Assembly (NCBI GenBank): GCA_905116865.2 | Contig: CAJHNH020006112.1 | Span: 918,322-982,321 of the forward strand | Reading direction: 5' to 3' | Length of the DNA stretch: 64,000 bases | From: Candidula unifasciata | Taxonomy: Eukaryota > Mollusca > Gastropoda > Stylommatophora > Geomitridae | Shown: positions 50,201 to 50,970 of the stretch, piece by piece | Position numbering within the stretch: the first letter of the stretch is position 1 | Layout of the letters: each line of letters begins with the position of its first letter | Notes under the pieces: generated by a model | The model's input: only the letters and a program-made list of their open reading frames with translations | What the model was told of the DNA's origin: nothing | Databases searched by the model: none | Made by a program: the position numbers and the translations under genes

Positions 50201-50970
50201 CAAGCTAAACAACTGGCAAAAGTCAGGAAACTACATCTAACTCCTCTCTGTGACACTTTACAGCATAATCAGTAGGACACAAGAAGAGGAAGAGGAGGAG
50301 GAAGAAGAAGAGAAAGAAGAAGAAGAAGAAGAAGAAGAAGACGAAGAAGACGAAGAAGCAGACGAAGAAGAAGACGAAGAAGACAAAGAAGAAAATGAAG
50401 AAGATGAAGAAGAAGAAGATGAAAAAGATGAAGAAGACAAAGATAAAGAAGAAGAAGATGAAGAAGACAAAGACGAAGAAGACAAAGAAGAAGAAGCAGG
50501 AGGAGGAGGAGGAGGAGGAGGAGAAGAAGAAGAAGAAGAAGAAGAAGAAGAAGAAGAAGAAGAAGAAGAAGAAGAAGAAGAAGAAGAAGAAGAAGAAGAA
50601 GAAGAAGAAGAAGAAGAAGAAGAAGAAGAAGAGAGATCTCCACAGAGTTCAATTTTGTTCAAAAGATGTTATTTGACAGTTAATTACCTTTAGCGAGCTC
50701 CAAATCGCCAGTCTGCTCTGAGGGAAAATCTTCAATAGCTAGAAACACTTTCTGCCCAGTGCGGATCGTTGGTAATGTAAGAACCTCCACAAAAGCTAGC
50801 GGAAAACTTCCAGTCATAGCCTGAGTTCCGATTCTGCAACCCACGGCCCAGTTTCTGTCTACTACCTCTGTAACTCTGGCAACATCTCCAGACTTCAGTG
50901 GCAGATCTGAAGGTGACTCTCCTGGGAAGTCGTAGCATGCTTTCACATAGTCTCCCACCTGTACGGTCAT
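2438..50970 (-). CDS. DNMBP: Dynamin-binding protein (Tuba), Cdc42 GEF; 16 exons, 3' end outside window
   Basis: Scaffold and Rho-family exchange factor. In the known family the N-terminal SH3 domains bind dynamin, the DH domain loads GTP on Cdc42, the BAR domain senses or shapes membrane, and the C-terminal SH3 binds N-WASP/Ena-VASP-type actin regulators. Joining exons 50970-50688, 48000-45462, 44742-44666, 37445-37304, 33567-33335, 30061-29932, 25117-24876, 19871-19766, 17340-17210, 14995-14891, 11880-11755, 9093-8956, 7584-7411, 5856-5671, 4048-3850 and 2649-2438 gives about 1,675 residues, provided two frame breaks in exon 2 are bridged. Order: SH3 x5 (about 5-62, 69-128, 173-227, 293-348, 438-492), Pro-rich linker, coiled coil (about 945-1060), DH (about 1063-1250), BAR (about 1290-1480), SH3 (about 1555-1615). 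Every junction is GT-AG and phases match. Vertebrate proteins are about 1,580 residues. The last SH3, stop codon and 3' UTR lie beyond position 1. Family assignment is strong; exact transcript ends are inferred. Confidence 0.93.
2988..3205 (+). mobile_element. tRNA-derived SINE, distinct family
   Basis: Head contains TAGCGTAGTTGGC, a close match to a pol III A box, in a tRNA-like CTCTAGCGTAGTTGGCTAAA context. The body ends in (AAAC)n. No good B box is visible. Confidence 0.5.
3281..3540 (-). mobile_element. SINE family B copy
   Basis: Complete in minus sense: tRNA-like head with complement of CTGAACCCACGACCTTCTG (B-box side), the CCAGCCTTGAGTGGGTACC block and the tail. Intron 15. Confidence 0.75.
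3850..4048 (-). CDS. DNMBP: DNMBP exon 15: internal C-terminal SH3 domain
   Basis: Acceptor ATTTCTTTAACAG, donor GATGGAG/GTAAGA, phase 0 in and 1 out. Contains LYVVTSAYTATDAMDISLTE (ALYDY-like strand and RT loop) and VGVIKELDPMG then DRWFIDDG. The last matches the Tuba SH3 in which a Trp is followed by I-D-(N/D)-G before the closing strand. Confidence 0.93.
4127..4152. repeat. (CT)n microsatellite
   Basis: Short CT run in intron 14, 79 bp upstream of exon 15 in transcript sense. Confidence 0.85.
4195..4405 (-). mobile_element. tRNA-derived SINE family E
   Basis: Minus strand contains GCCGGGTTCGATCCCAGC (B box) beside GTGGCTTAGGCATTTTGAAC. Related copies at about 29,733-29,885 and 52,555-52,710 share the TTTGCCACTGCTTTCTG-type block. 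Confidence 0.55.
4606..4875 (+). mobile_element. SINE family B copy
   Basis: TGTGGTGTAGAAGCTTGCC, AAGGTCTGGGTTCAAATTCG (B box) and the CCAGCCTTCAATGGGTAC block, ending in the TAGCCTTATAT tail. Intron 14. Confidence 0.75.
4905..5335 (+). mobile_element. LINE RNase H C-terminal fragment
   Basis: Plus translation reads VTWFYTPGHAGVKGNERVDQ, the conserved final motif of non-LTR RNase H domains (H-A-G-V-x-G-N-E-x-V-D). It continues to EHAWECPM just before the 3' end, with stops inside. Ends in CATAACATAACAT. Confidence 0.75.
5671..5856 (-). CDS. DNMBP: DNMBP exon 14: linker between BAR and SH3
   Basis: Acceptor CTCTTTGCAG, donor CAGAAT/GTAAGT, phase 0 both sides, 62 codons. Encodes LPFMANKMPLMESFKTRHMT and on through FIPKGFNPRMD. 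Weakly conserved linker, assigned by splice-site quality, phase and position. Confidence 0.82.
5941..6265 (+). repeat. Family A copy
   Basis: (CTT)n-rich head, CAGGCTGTAACCTCAGG, AAGATCTGGCTTATTTG, poly-C and CACAGAACTCACACAGGGAG. Its head lies 85 bp upstream of exon 14 in transcript sense. Confidence 0.85.
6357..6510 (+). mobile_element. LINE RT C-terminal fragment
   Basis: Broken plus translation includes RGRPREIILDRL, the RGRPR-x-x-x-L-D motif found near the C-terminus of endonuclease-RT LINE proteins. The same family occurs at 34.0-34.5 kb and 63.1-63.4 kb. Confidence 0.55.
6560..6838 (-). repeat. Family A copy
   Basis: Minus copy: GTTTGGATTCCGAGCCCC end, GAGGCAAGGAACCACCAGTC, GCCAGATCTGTAAAACTGATG, and a GAAGCAGCAG end. 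Confidence 0.8.
7411..7584 (-). CDS. DNMBP: DNMBP exon 13: BAR domain, last helices
   Basis: Acceptor TGTGCTAAAACAG, donor GTGGAG/GTATGT, phase 0 both sides, 58 codons. Contains YEAMNAQLLDELPKF, nearly identical to the strongly conserved BAR segment of Tuba, then ARRDFMEKSLKE. Confidence 0.94.
7735..7850 (+). mobile_element. LINE RT fragment
   Basis: Short segment encoding LCYQCQTW followed by EQKITS. The same peptide block recurs at 22.3 kb and, less clearly, 32.8 kb upstream of RT C-terminal sequence. Confidence 0.4.
7910..8020. repeat. Two-copy direct duplication
   Basis: TTACAACTGCACACTGTATA and following about 60 bp are repeated once, differing at two or three sites. The second copy runs into the SINE at 8,020. 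Confidence 0.85.
8020..8325 (+). mobile_element. tRNA-derived SINE family D
   Basis: Shares AGCTAGCAGGCTTGCC and the TCATGAGTTTCAACC B-box-like block with a copy at 32,320-32,600. A CTTCTTCTCTTCCTCCAG-type block follows in both. Confidence 0.55.
8395..8880. repeat. Degenerate tandem array, about 28-30 bp unit
   Basis: Many diverged units resembling GTTAAGTAAAGGTTTGAGAA, about 17 in all. In transcript sense the array starts about 75 bp after the exon 12 donor. Confidence 0.8.
8956..9093 (-). CDS. DNMBP: DNMBP exon 12: BAR domain
   Basis: Acceptor TTTCATCTGACAG, donor GATAAG/GTAATC, phase 0 both sides, 46 codons. Contains LNTLVGLFIAPVKVIEKRFD and KLLDYNNLL. It aligns with the vertebrate segment in which P-x-x-x-V-x-K-R-x-D-K-L-L-D-F is conserved. 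Confidence 0.92.
9205..9400 (+). repeat. Family A copy, diverged
   Basis: Contains TTCGTTCACTTCTATATTCT, GATCTGTATGCAGACTGTTG and TCTCAGGCAGCAGCACTC. The 3' end is lost. Confidence 0.7.
9590..9830 (+). mobile_element. SINE family B copy
   Basis: TCATGGGTTCGGGACCCG (B box), GGTCGACCCAGCCTTAAGTG and the ATGTGCCCAATACGCCTA tail. Intron 11. Confidence 0.75.
10225..10835 (+). mobile_element. SINE family B copy split by a family A insertion
   Basis: The left half (about 10,225-10,342) has the GCGTTTGAATCTGC B-box side. The right half (about 10,655-10,835) has the ACCAAGTAACTGGTTTATA block and tail. The family A copy between them is younger than the SINE. Confidence 0.7.
10343..10652 (+). repeat. 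Family A copy nested in SINE B
   Basis: Complete copy starting with (CTT)n and CACTGGCCGTAAACTCTGG and ending near AACCCATAATGGGTTCC. The poly-C tract at 10,613-10,628 belongs to it. Confidence 0.85.
10985..11085 (+). repeat. Family A 3' fragment
   Basis: GTCGCCTCTTATGACATGCT, GGCAGTGGGGAG and ACCCAGAACCCATAAAGG only. Confidence 0.65.
11100..11400 (-). mobile_element. LINE 3' end (RNase H C-terminal)
   Basis: Minus translation includes EHTWECPECCDVN, the H-x-W-x-C-P-x-C motif of these elements' last domain. Matches in structure the copies at 40.6 kb and 48.3 kb. Confidence 0.65.
11755..11880 (-). CDS. DNMBP: DNMBP exon 11: BAR domain
   Basis: Acceptor GTACATTCTTAG, donor GTCATG/GTAAGT, phase 0 both sides, 42 codons. 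Encodes QEIVAEGIKDFYKDKE and a helix ending LVVLYDVM. Placement between exons 10 and 12 and conserved phase support it. Confidence 0.88.
11945..12008 (+). repeat. Family A head fragment
   Basis: GCGTTCACCGGCTGTAAACT followed by GTTCTGGTTGTTCATC, then cut off 80 bp before the 49-bp array. Confidence 0.65.
12087..13173. repeat. Tandem array, 49-bp unit, about 22 copies
   Basis: Unit contains AAATGACAGTCTGTAAAACA and CCCATGACTTTAAAGTGTGA. Copies differ mainly at A/G in AAGC(A/G)AACC and in GAAGC versus GAACC. High similarity indicates recent expansion or homogenisation. Lies in intron 10. Confidence 0.95.
13225..13480 (-). mobile_element. SINE family B copy
   Basis: Minus-sense copy with the GATCCACAGGCAAGCATC head complement, poly-G in the middle (13,374-13,391), and TGGGTGATGTGGTCCACATC. 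Intron 10. Confidence 0.7.
13607..13782. mobile_element. SPIN-like hAT MITE
   Basis: Starts GCAGTGGTTCTCAACCTT and ends GGTTGAGAACCTCTG, forming terminal inverted repeats. Internal GCTACTTCATAACT, TTTCTGATGGTCTTAGGC and GGGTTGCGACCC match, from memory, the consensus of the SPIN hAT family. About 170 bp, so non-autonomous. Confidence 0.75.
14613..14797. repeat. Compound (CA)n(CT)n microsatellite
   Basis: CA-rich stretch followed by CTCC and CT repeats. It produces spurious open frames. Intron 10, about 95 bp from the exon 10 donor. Confidence 0.95.
14891..14995 (-). CDS. DNMBP: DNMBP exon 10: BAR domain, first helix
   Basis: Acceptor TTAATATTTTCAG, donor CCAG/GTTGAT, phase 0 both sides, 35 codons. 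Starts MRDEHFEKEEAKFRHLERAV, an amphipathic charged helix as expected at the start of the BAR domain. Confidence 0.88.
15125..15575. repeat. Diverged left part of the 63-bp array
   Basis: Degenerate units (ACACAAACATCAATATGTAC, ACAAACATTAATATATGTAA, CAACAATATCTACAATCA) precede the SINE at 15,575. They show the array was longer and its left end is the oldest part. Confidence 0.7.
15575..15900 (+). mobile_element. tRNA-derived SINE family C inside the 63-bp array
   Basis: Head AGTGGTCTCAAGGCATGG (A box side) and GGTTCCCGGTTCAATCCCCG (B box), then TTTTCACGTGGACTTG, TCCCTTGGCAGT and a CTTCTTCGGACTCAGAC tail. Array units flank it on both sides. Confidence 0.8.
15898..17225. repeat. Tandem array, 63-bp unit, about 21 copies, reaching the exon 9 donor
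   Basis: Units resemble ACAAACATTAATATCTACAA then TTTCAAAGTTCTTGAGACCT. Because 63 is a multiple of three, the plus strand stays open for 439 codons with a 21-residue repeat (INRLTTNINIYNYFKVLETS plus Q). The rightmost unit is the 3' end of exon 9 plus its donor. The long open frame is a by-product and not supported as a gene. Confidence 0.9.
17210..17340 (-). CDS. DNMBP: DNMBP exon 9: DH-BAR junction
   Basis: Acceptor TCTGCCTACTAG, donor TTGCAG/GTATTT, phase 1 in and 0 out, 44 codons. Contains SDKISKLNMHSIRKKSSRI, matching the segment just before the BAR domain in Tuba. The last roughly 25 coding bases and the donor are homologous to the 63-bp repeat that fills the adjoining intron. Confidence 0.9.
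17495..18270 (+). mobile_element. LINE RNase H domain and 3' end
   Basis: Plus translation in pieces: AESEAQKMIRGN, RGRRSTWGFIANANGQHLVQ, MLRKLETGMLSAEWWQ and, in another frame, a degraded H-A-G motif; near 18,190 LWECPDV. Frameshifts and stops show it is dead. Same family as the fragments at 0.36, 5.0, 11.1 and 40.6 kb. Confidence 0.7.
18280..18700. other. Intronic stretch with no recognised feature
   Basis: Part of intron 8. I see no gene or clear repeat. An open frame at 18,373-18,642 has no recognisable domain. Confidence 0.5.
18735..18885 (+). mobile_element. LINE RNase H fragment
   Basis: Shares ATGGCTTCAGAGGTTCTGG-type sequence and the TTTCTCCAGGGCATGG block (degenerate P-G-H) with the copy at 17.8-17.9 kb. 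Confidence 0.5.
19313..19580 (+). mobile_element. SINE family B, best-preserved copy
   Basis: Head GTGGCGTAGTGGCTAGACAC (A box) and GGTCATGGGTTCGCTCCCTG (B box), AGGTCAACCCAGCGTTGAG block, and tail AGGTCTAGCCCTATATCTCC ending in T-rich sequence. Useful as the local consensus. Confidence 0.85.
19766..19871 (-). CDS. DNMBP: DNMBP exon 8: last helix of DH domain
   Basis: Acceptor TTTATTTCCCACAG, donor CTTG/GTGAGT, phase 0 in and 1 out. Encodes IVAAITAITDVAKAINEYKR then RKDL. This matches the long C-terminal DH helix ending in the family's NEYKRRKDL signature. Confidence 0.93.
19918..20187 (+). repeat. Family A copy
   Basis: AGCTGTAAACTGCAGC, GTTCATCCACTTCTGG, CAGGTTCCTCACCTCTCAG and AGGACCCACATGGAGAG. 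Its head is 45 bp upstream of exon 8 in transcript sense. Confidence 0.75.
20605..20865 (+). repeat. Family A copy
   Basis: TTGCATGCACATCTGC, AGATCTGTCTTACTTG, CTCGGGCAGATGCAG and GGGGCTCCGGAACCCC. Head truncated. Confidence 0.8.
20882..21180 (+). repeat. Family A copy, directly following another
   Basis: (CTT)n, TTCACCGGCTGTAAACTCC, CTTGGTTCCTTGCCTCTTGG and CCCCAAAACCCACAAGG. Same orientation as the copy ending at 20,865, separated by about 17 bp. Confidence 0.85.
21790..21965 (-). mobile_element. tRNA-derived SINE heads
   Basis: Minus strand has two B-box-like blocks: complement of TGGATTTGAATCCCAG and of GGAACTGAACCCAGACC, each followed by a tRNA-like stem. Fragmentary. Confidence 0.45.
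22250..22645 (+). mobile_element. LINE RT C-terminal remnant
   Basis: Plus translation contains LCYQCQTWSL, SIKWFGY-like sequence with a stop (I-K-W-F-G is the usual motif), and GRARPKWTDIVKKNL. Ends in (GAA)n. Degenerate. Confidence 0.6.
22800..23285. mobile_element. Older hAT-like MITE containing a SPIN-like copy
   Basis: Begins AGCAGTGGTTCTCAATTAGC. A second hAT-like element begins at 22,893 with GCAGTGGCTCTCAACCTTTC and includes GGCGACCCCCAATCATAGAA, matching SPIN better than the 13.6 kb copy does; its right end is lost near 23,050. The outer element seems to resume with TCTGCAGACCCCAAGGGATC near 23,240. Confidence 0.55.
23925..23978. repeat. (CT)n microsatellite
   Basis: CT-rich run just ahead of a SINE B-like head at 23,985-24,070 (TGTGTTCAAATCCTTGCC B box). 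Confidence 0.85.
24085..24392 (-). repeat. Family A copy
   Basis: Minus copy with poly-C, AAGCATGTCGTAGGAGGCGA, GCCAGATCTGTAAAACAGAT and a GAAGAAGA end. Confidence 0.85.
24620..24850. mobile_element. hAT-like MITE
   Basis: Terminal inverted repeats CAGTGGTTCTCAAACTGGGT and TTTTGAGAACCTCTGCTG. Both ends carry GTGCCGCGA. About 230 bp, ending 26 bp from the exon 7 donor. Confidence 0.75.
24876..25117 (-). CDS. DNMBP: DNMBP exon 7: DH domain core with KPVQR motif
   Basis: Acceptor TTGTGCCTTGCAG, donor CTGAAA/GTAAGT, phase 1 in and 0 out, 81 codons. Contains YAPYCRNHDDVLAAME and GVLIKPVQRILKYPLLLNEL. This is the most conserved DH segment (CR3), which contacts the GTPase. No key residue appears lost. 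Confidence 0.95.
25500..28375 (+). repeat. Tandem array of 85/88-bp units, about 32 copies, derived from family A
   Basis: Each unit holds GCATTTGCCAGCTGTAAACT, GGACAGTTCTGGTTGGTCAT and GGACTTTAGTCTTGTTCCAG, the first about 85 bp of family A. Unit length switches between 85 and 88 by one extra TTC. Two units make 173 bp, and the short open frames of 63-64 codons repeat with this spacing. The last unit continues into a complete family A copy, so the array grew from that copy's head. Intron 6. Confidence 0.95.
28330..28622 (+). repeat. Family A copy continuing from the array
   Basis: After the last array unit come TTTTGCATGCATATCC, TTGTATGCAGATGATTGG and CTCGGAACCCACACAGGG, the rest of a full element. 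Confidence 0.9.
28630..28705 (+). repeat. Family A internal fragment
   Basis: GTGTGCAGACTACAGGTTCC and TCAAGCAGATGGACTCAG, followed by GTTGATTCTATCCAAGCTGG, a junction repeated near 30,915 (GCTGATCCTATCTACGCTGG). Confidence 0.65.
28960..29255 (+). mobile_element. Penelope-like element, GIY-YIG endonuclease fragment
   Basis: Open frame reads CNRCGIKYISETRQCQADRF, then HHLSGVKNG and HFNSQRP. The Y-I-x-E-T-x-x-x-x-x-x-R-F-x-x-H and later H-F-N spacing match GIY-YIG domains of Penelope-like retroelements. No RT domain is adjacent. Confidence 0.6.
29733..29885 (-). mobile_element. SINE family E copy
   Basis: Shares GTTTGCCCCTGCTTTCTG-type block and, in minus sense, a GGGTTTAATCCCATC B-box-like stretch, with 4,195-4,405. 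Confidence 0.5.
29932..30061 (-). CDS. DNMBP: DNMBP exon 6: DH domain, second part
   Basis: Acceptor TTATAATACAG, donor TATAG/GTAAGT, phase 0 in and 1 out. Encodes GGVDLAFLLGNMEEIADVSQ and on to the FTEQCIG end. This corresponds to the DH helix that carries the conserved LFGN-like motif (here LLGN). Confidence 0.9.
30115..30365. repeat. Degenerate tandem units, about 58 bp, next to exon 6 acceptor
   Basis: Four units with AGAATAGGTGGCATTTC-like sequence followed by GGTTCTAGAAATG-like sequence. Starts about 55 bp upstream of exon 6 in transcript sense. Confidence 0.7.
30455..30640. mobile_element. hAT-like MITE
   Basis: TIRs TTAGGGCTATCCAACTAA and CAGTTGAATAGCCCTG, with ATGGGCCAAAGGCC and CCCTCGGGCCATC inside each end. 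About 180 bp. Confidence 0.65.
30668..30915 (+). repeat. Family A copy
   Basis: CTT/CTTTTT-rich head, GTTCACTGGCTGTAATC, GACCTGGCTTATCTGTGTGC and CTCTCAGGCAGATGC. The 3' end is replaced by unrelated sequence. Confidence 0.8.
31089..31425 (+). mobile_element. SINE family C copy
   Basis: GCATGGTCTCGAGGCATGG, GGTTCCGGGTTCAGTCCCTG (B box), TTTCACGTAGATTTGG and CGGACCCAGACTTGAG. Direct neighbour of another copy. Confidence 0.85.
31600..31985 (+). mobile_element. SINE family C copy
   Basis: CATGGTCTCAAGGCATGG, GGTCCCGGGTTCAAGCCCCG (B box) and a tail with GGGTTACTACCCTTGTGCCA. The tail also occurs at 31,440 and 52,046. Confidence 0.85.
32165..32217. repeat. Long poly-C followed by poly-A
   Basis: About 40 nt of almost pure C, then 12 A. 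Intron 5. Confidence 0.9.
32320..32600 (+). mobile_element. SINE family D copy
   Basis: AGCTAGCAGGTTTGCC and TCATAGGTTTCAACCCC in the same order as at 8,020-8,325. Confidence 0.55.
32790..33265 (+). mobile_element. LINE RT C-terminal fragment
   Basis: 111-codon open frame: MRCLRKAANLTIRDIVKND, KQKIKWSVHLERMQPEQ and RGCPRRRWIEDIKELLH. This is the standard C-terminal end of endonuclease-RT LINE proteins (I-K-W-x-x-H-L-x-R-M, G-x-P-R-x-R-W). Ends in (GAT)n, 70 bp from the exon 5 donor. Confidence 0.8.
33335..33567 (-). CDS. DNMBP: DNMBP exon 5: coiled coil and start of DH domain
   Basis: Acceptor CTTATCTACAG, donor GGGCAG/GTTTGT, phase 1 in and 0 out. It contains a Glu/Lys/Arg-rich helix, then RSKVIQEILDTEKDYLLSL, the conserved first helix of DH (RhoGEF) domains with the typical E-I-L-x-T-E-x-x-Y pattern. 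Confidence 0.93.
33650..33890 (+). mobile_element. SINE family B copy
   Basis: AGGTCAACCCAGCCTTAAAT, ACATCACCCATCAAGTACC and TTATGCCCAACACACC. Diverged tRNA head. Confidence 0.7.
34025..34482 (-). mobile_element. LINE RT C-terminal fragment
   Basis: 148-codon frame with EPVLLYGSKSWNVTDQ (the typical L-L-Y-G-S-x-x-W), LRQMLRKPW, FFGHIMRKETLENIVTTGKI and GRGRPREMMLDRL. Intact reading frame over this end; no polymerase core. Confidence 0.85.
34782..35095. repeat. Tandem array, 33-bp unit, about 9 copies
   Basis: Unit contains AAATGGTGATGGAGGGTACA and GTTCACCGGGAAC. In frame over 11 codons (NGDGGYSSPGT). It ends next to a family A head, which shares the TTCACCGG motif. Confidence 0.9.
35120..35395 (+). 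repeat. Family A copy
   Basis: TTCACCGGTTGTAAACCCTGG, TTGAGTTTTGCATGCAC, GATGTGGCTCATATG and ACCCGGAATCGACACAGGG. Confidence 0.8.
35400..35890. other. Intronic stretch with no recognised feature
   Basis: AT-rich part of intron 4. One short block, AGACACTTTGTGGTGAG, recurs at about 59,081; otherwise nothing recognised. Confidence 0.5.
35905..36075 (-). mobile_element. tRNA-derived SINE head
   Basis: Minus strand GTTGGCTGAAAGGATACG, then AGCTTCGAATCCTC (B box). Different from families B and C. Confidence 0.5.
36590..36730 (+). mobile_element. Possible LINE RT fragment
   Basis: Weak translated similarity to the Y-x-x-E-T-W block (TCETXIISQKLF with a stop). 36,120-36,590 just before it has no recognised content. 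Confidence 0.3.
36790..37105. repeat. Degenerate tandem array, about 27-30 bp unit
   Basis: Units resemble TTGGCTCATAATATCATGTT with small length differences, about 11 copies. It starts about 200 bp after the exon 4 donor in transcript sense. Confidence 0.85.
37304..37445 (-). CDS. DNMBP: DNMBP exon 4: coiled coil
   Basis: A 142-nt exon with acceptor ATCATATAG and donor AAAAG/GTGACT, phase 0 in and phase 1 out. It encodes a strongly charged helix (FEQTKSDLQKNLSRANSQ, then EERSLK). No catalytic motif. It joins in frame to exon 5. Confidence 0.85.
37521..37665 (+). repeat. Family A 5' portion
   Basis: (CTT)n, GTTTACCGGCTGTAAACTCT, GTTCATCCACTTTTGGAC. Truncated. Its head is about 75 bp upstream of exon 4 in transcript sense. 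Confidence 0.75.
37965..38425. repeat. Tandem array, 61-bp unit, decaying to about 30-bp half units
   Basis: The 61-bp unit (ATTAAAAACCTTTGTGACAT, GAATTCCATATAAACC) is nearly perfect from 37,990 to 38,250. It is itself made of two related halves, both with GAATTCCA(T/C)ATAAA. Single degenerate halves continue to 38,425. Confidence 0.9.
38595..38870. repeat. Degenerate tandem units
   Basis: Repeats of ACTTCACCACAATATCACAA and ATTACAATATGAAACATCTA types, period about 45-50 bp, poorly conserved. Confidence 0.65.
38985..39190 (+). mobile_element. LINE RT C-terminal fragment
   Basis: Plus translation contains GQPKQTWRRTRDREMKECKM, AADWQKRRALVDALC: the TWRRT...EM...W...R..W..LV.ALC ending of RTE/CR1-like proteins. 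Open over about 60 codons. Confidence 0.75.
39412..39625. repeat. Tandem array, 51-bp unit, 4 copies
   Basis: Unit contains AGTGGCAGGAACAGAATAT and GGTCTCTTTCTGATGTGTGT. Multiple of three, so both strands stay open over it. Confidence 0.9.
39808..40070 (+). repeat. Family A copy, diverged
   Basis: GTTCACCGGCCGTAGTAAAC, CTTGTCTCTCAGGTAAATG and ATCCCTAATTAGTCAATTAG. Confidence 0.7.
40135..40370. repeat. Second copy of the repeat at 1.56-1.77 kb
   Basis: CACAGCAAACAGGTCACCCC, ATACACGTTATATATGCATTA and AATAGTCCAGTACTAGA match the 1.56 kb copy in order. Confidence 0.55.
40365..40458 (-). repeat. Family A 5' fragment
   Basis: Minus sense: AAAACAAGACCAAAGTCCAG, GTGGAAAAACAACCAGAA and ACTTTACAGCCAGGGAACG. 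Confidence 0.65.
40565..40930 (-). mobile_element. LINE 3' end (RNase H C-terminal)
   Basis: Collinear in sequence with 11,140-11,400 (CAGCGAGTGCAGAGTTC, TATGTCCATCTCGCC, CCCAAAGGGTCTTTAC). Confidence 0.6.
41278..41545. repeat. Tandem duplication, 2 copies of about 133 bp
   Basis: GGATTCCAGTTTTTCACACC and TAGAATGGATGCTAGAGTG both occur twice, 130-135 bp apart, about 90% alike. Confidence 0.85.
41775..41925 (-). mobile_element. LINE RT C-terminal fragment
   Basis: Minus translation NRARGRPLRRWTTEISETLK, YEANRRARSRY: the G-R-P-x-R-R-W motif again. Confidence 0.6.
42105..42430 (-). mobile_element. LINE C-terminal CCHC-like domain fragment
   Basis: Minus frame MCTCGLAPETTDHVLQDCPK, then KLYGSLSELQKTVTFLLETT. 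The C-x-C-x-x-x-x-x-x-x-x-H-x-L-x-x-C-P pattern is the zinc-binding end of RNase H-bearing non-LTR proteins. Close relatives at 42,700-42,990 and 53,060-53,290. Confidence 0.75.
42440..42690 (-). repeat. Family A copy
   Basis: GTCCCGGGGCCCCATCTTGG, AAGCCAGATCTGTGAAACAG and AACAACCAGAATTCTCC. Sits between two LINE fragments of the same family. Confidence 0.8.
42695..42995 (-). mobile_element. LINE C-terminal fragment, degraded
   Basis: Aligns with 42,105-42,330 at nucleotide level (TTGTCTATATCAGCAATTTTG, TTTCTGGCCAAAAGGTGTG, GTCCTGGAGTACATGCTCTG). Confidence 0.6.
43183..43470 (+). repeat. Family A copy, well preserved
   Basis: GCGTTCACCAGCTGTAAACT, CTCTCCGGCAGATGCACTCC, GTCGACTCTTACGACATGCT and GGTCTCGGAACCCACACGG. 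Confidence 0.9.
43703..43955 (+). mobile_element. SINE family B copy
   Basis: GCCACCGTGGTGTAGCGGCT (A box side), GTAGGTTCAATCTGCC (B box), AGGTCAACTCAGCCTC and GGAAAAGGGTCCTTTACTTT. Confidence 0.8.
44259..44664. repeat. Tandem array, 24-bp unit, about 17 copies, reaching the exon 3 donor
   Basis: Unit ATGCTGGTCAAGAATGTTTA (+ACAA). The last copy on the right ends TTTACC, where AC is the complement of the exon 3 donor GT. The array therefore begins at the donor in transcript sense. Confidence 0.95.
44666..44742 (-). CDS. DNMBP: DNMBP exon 3: start of coiled-coil linker
   Basis: A 77-nt exon between acceptor TTTCACTGACAG and donor ATTAAG/GTAAAC, phase 1 in and phase 0 out. It encodes 26 residues starting DVSEESTLELVADLK, with charged, helix-prone heptads. 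The splice donor is the first unit of a 24-bp tandem array in the intron. Confidence 0.85.
44870..45300. other. Intron 2 stretch with no recognised feature
   Basis: Unique-looking sequence between exons 2 and 3. No ORF with a recognisable domain and no clear repeat. Confidence 0.5.
45369..45462. repeat. Tandem array, 26-bp unit, reaching the exon 2 donor
   Basis: Three full units (AGACAAAGAAGAAAGGCCAA + ATAAAA) at 45369, 45395 and 45421. A fourth partial unit (AGACAAGAAACTTACC) contains the exon 2 donor. Confidence 0.85.
45462..48000 (-). CDS. DNMBP: DNMBP exon 2: SH3-2 to SH3-5 and proline-rich linker; two apparent frame breaks
   Basis: Acceptor TTTTATTATAG/GTG. The exon completes SH3-2 (WWRGKNG, GIFPLTMV), then encodes SH3-3 (ARALVDV, DDDWFYGK), SH3-4 (DADWTEGELDGRRGLFP) and SH3-5 (VLYNFMAE, ENWLRV, GQVPRNHVEI). 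A disordered Ser/Pro linker follows, with PxxP sites such as PPLQPKPSLSPKP and PPRPTGPR. The frame open from 48000 ends near 46,240 and coding-like sequence resumes in another frame to about 45,890. A second shift there leads to the segment ending at donor GCTG/GTAAGT. The 2,539-nt length only fits the flanking phases if one base is restored at each break, or if two 32-nt pieces are removed. Large undivided exons for this linker are also seen in vertebrates. The donor lies inside a short tandem array. Confidence 0.9.
45859..45890 (-). other. DNMBP: Frame break 2 inside exon 2
   Basis: The upstream frame ends QMDTAEGSCFL-stop; the next coding segment reads ASFHRFPARAAPPRP. A missing T in the short T run (TTGTTTTC) would join them. 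So would removing a 32-nt segment that starts GTTCTTG and ends AAATACAG. The direction of shift is the same as at break 1. Confidence 0.75.
46225..46262 (-). other. DNMBP: Frame break 1 inside exon 2
   Basis: Upstream frame reads ...LLENLDEHRIPSV; the downstream coding-like frame reads ETNVSSSAILPQPPDQ onward. The downstream frame has a stop just upstream, overlapping the Asp-Glu codons, so the switch lies between about 46,262 and 46,225. A missing T in the T5 run at about 46,221-46,225 (A5 on plus) would join the frames. So would removal of the 32-nt segment beginning GTATTCCC and ending TTTTTACAG. Confidence 0.75.
48235..48445 (+). mobile_element. LINE 3' end
   Basis: Open frame with ARMADLGIKMGNAKNE, TISHRTLGFIL and SEHLWTCPECNYD. 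Matches the RNase H-type LINE ends elsewhere in the window. Intron 1. Confidence 0.6.
48450..49080. other. AT-rich intron 1 stretch
   Basis: Contains a diverged duplication (TTACTTATTGGATTTATA; AATGAATATTTAG and AATGAATACTTAG about 140 bp apart) but no gene or known element. Confidence 0.5.
49230..49560 (+). mobile_element. LINE RT C-terminal fragment
   Basis: 68-codon frame: IGNRARNDTIRQTMETTLCT, KKQKIKWFSQL and RGYPSRIWTDDIKDIL. Same family as 32.8-33.3 kb, more degraded. Confidence 0.7.
49825..50100 (+). mobile_element. LINE RT C-terminal fragment
   Basis: 82-codon frame with CKMRCIKRDAWKNKI and HQRIKWSGKLVRMEQNQQ. A (GCAC)n run lies just before it at 49,798-49,816. Confidence 0.65.
50278..50632. 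repeat. Long (GAA)n-rich tract in intron 1
   Basis: Interrupted GAA/GAC/GAT trinucleotides for 230 bp, then about 110 bp of almost pure GAA. All-purine on plus, so all-pyrimidine in the DNMBP transcript. Long open frames here (poly-Glu, poly-Ser, poly-Leu, poly-Lys) are artefacts. Confidence 0.95.
50688..50970 (-). CDS. DNMBP: DNMBP exon 1: start codon, SH3-1 and first half of SH3-2
   Basis: The ATG at 50970 lies directly after a good acceptor (TCTCCACACAG), so a non-coding 5' exon is expected upstream. The first SH3 begins within ten residues of this Met, as in vertebrate Tuba. SH3-1 (residues about 5-62) has the ALYDF-like ACYDF, a conserved Trp in DRNWAVG and the closing GSFPLAFVEVL. SH3-2 starts at QKVFLAIEDF and is cut by a phase-1 intron after LELAK. 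The donor is AAAG/GTAATT. In the intron, a long CTT tract (minus sense) starts about 55 nt after the donor. Confidence 0.93.
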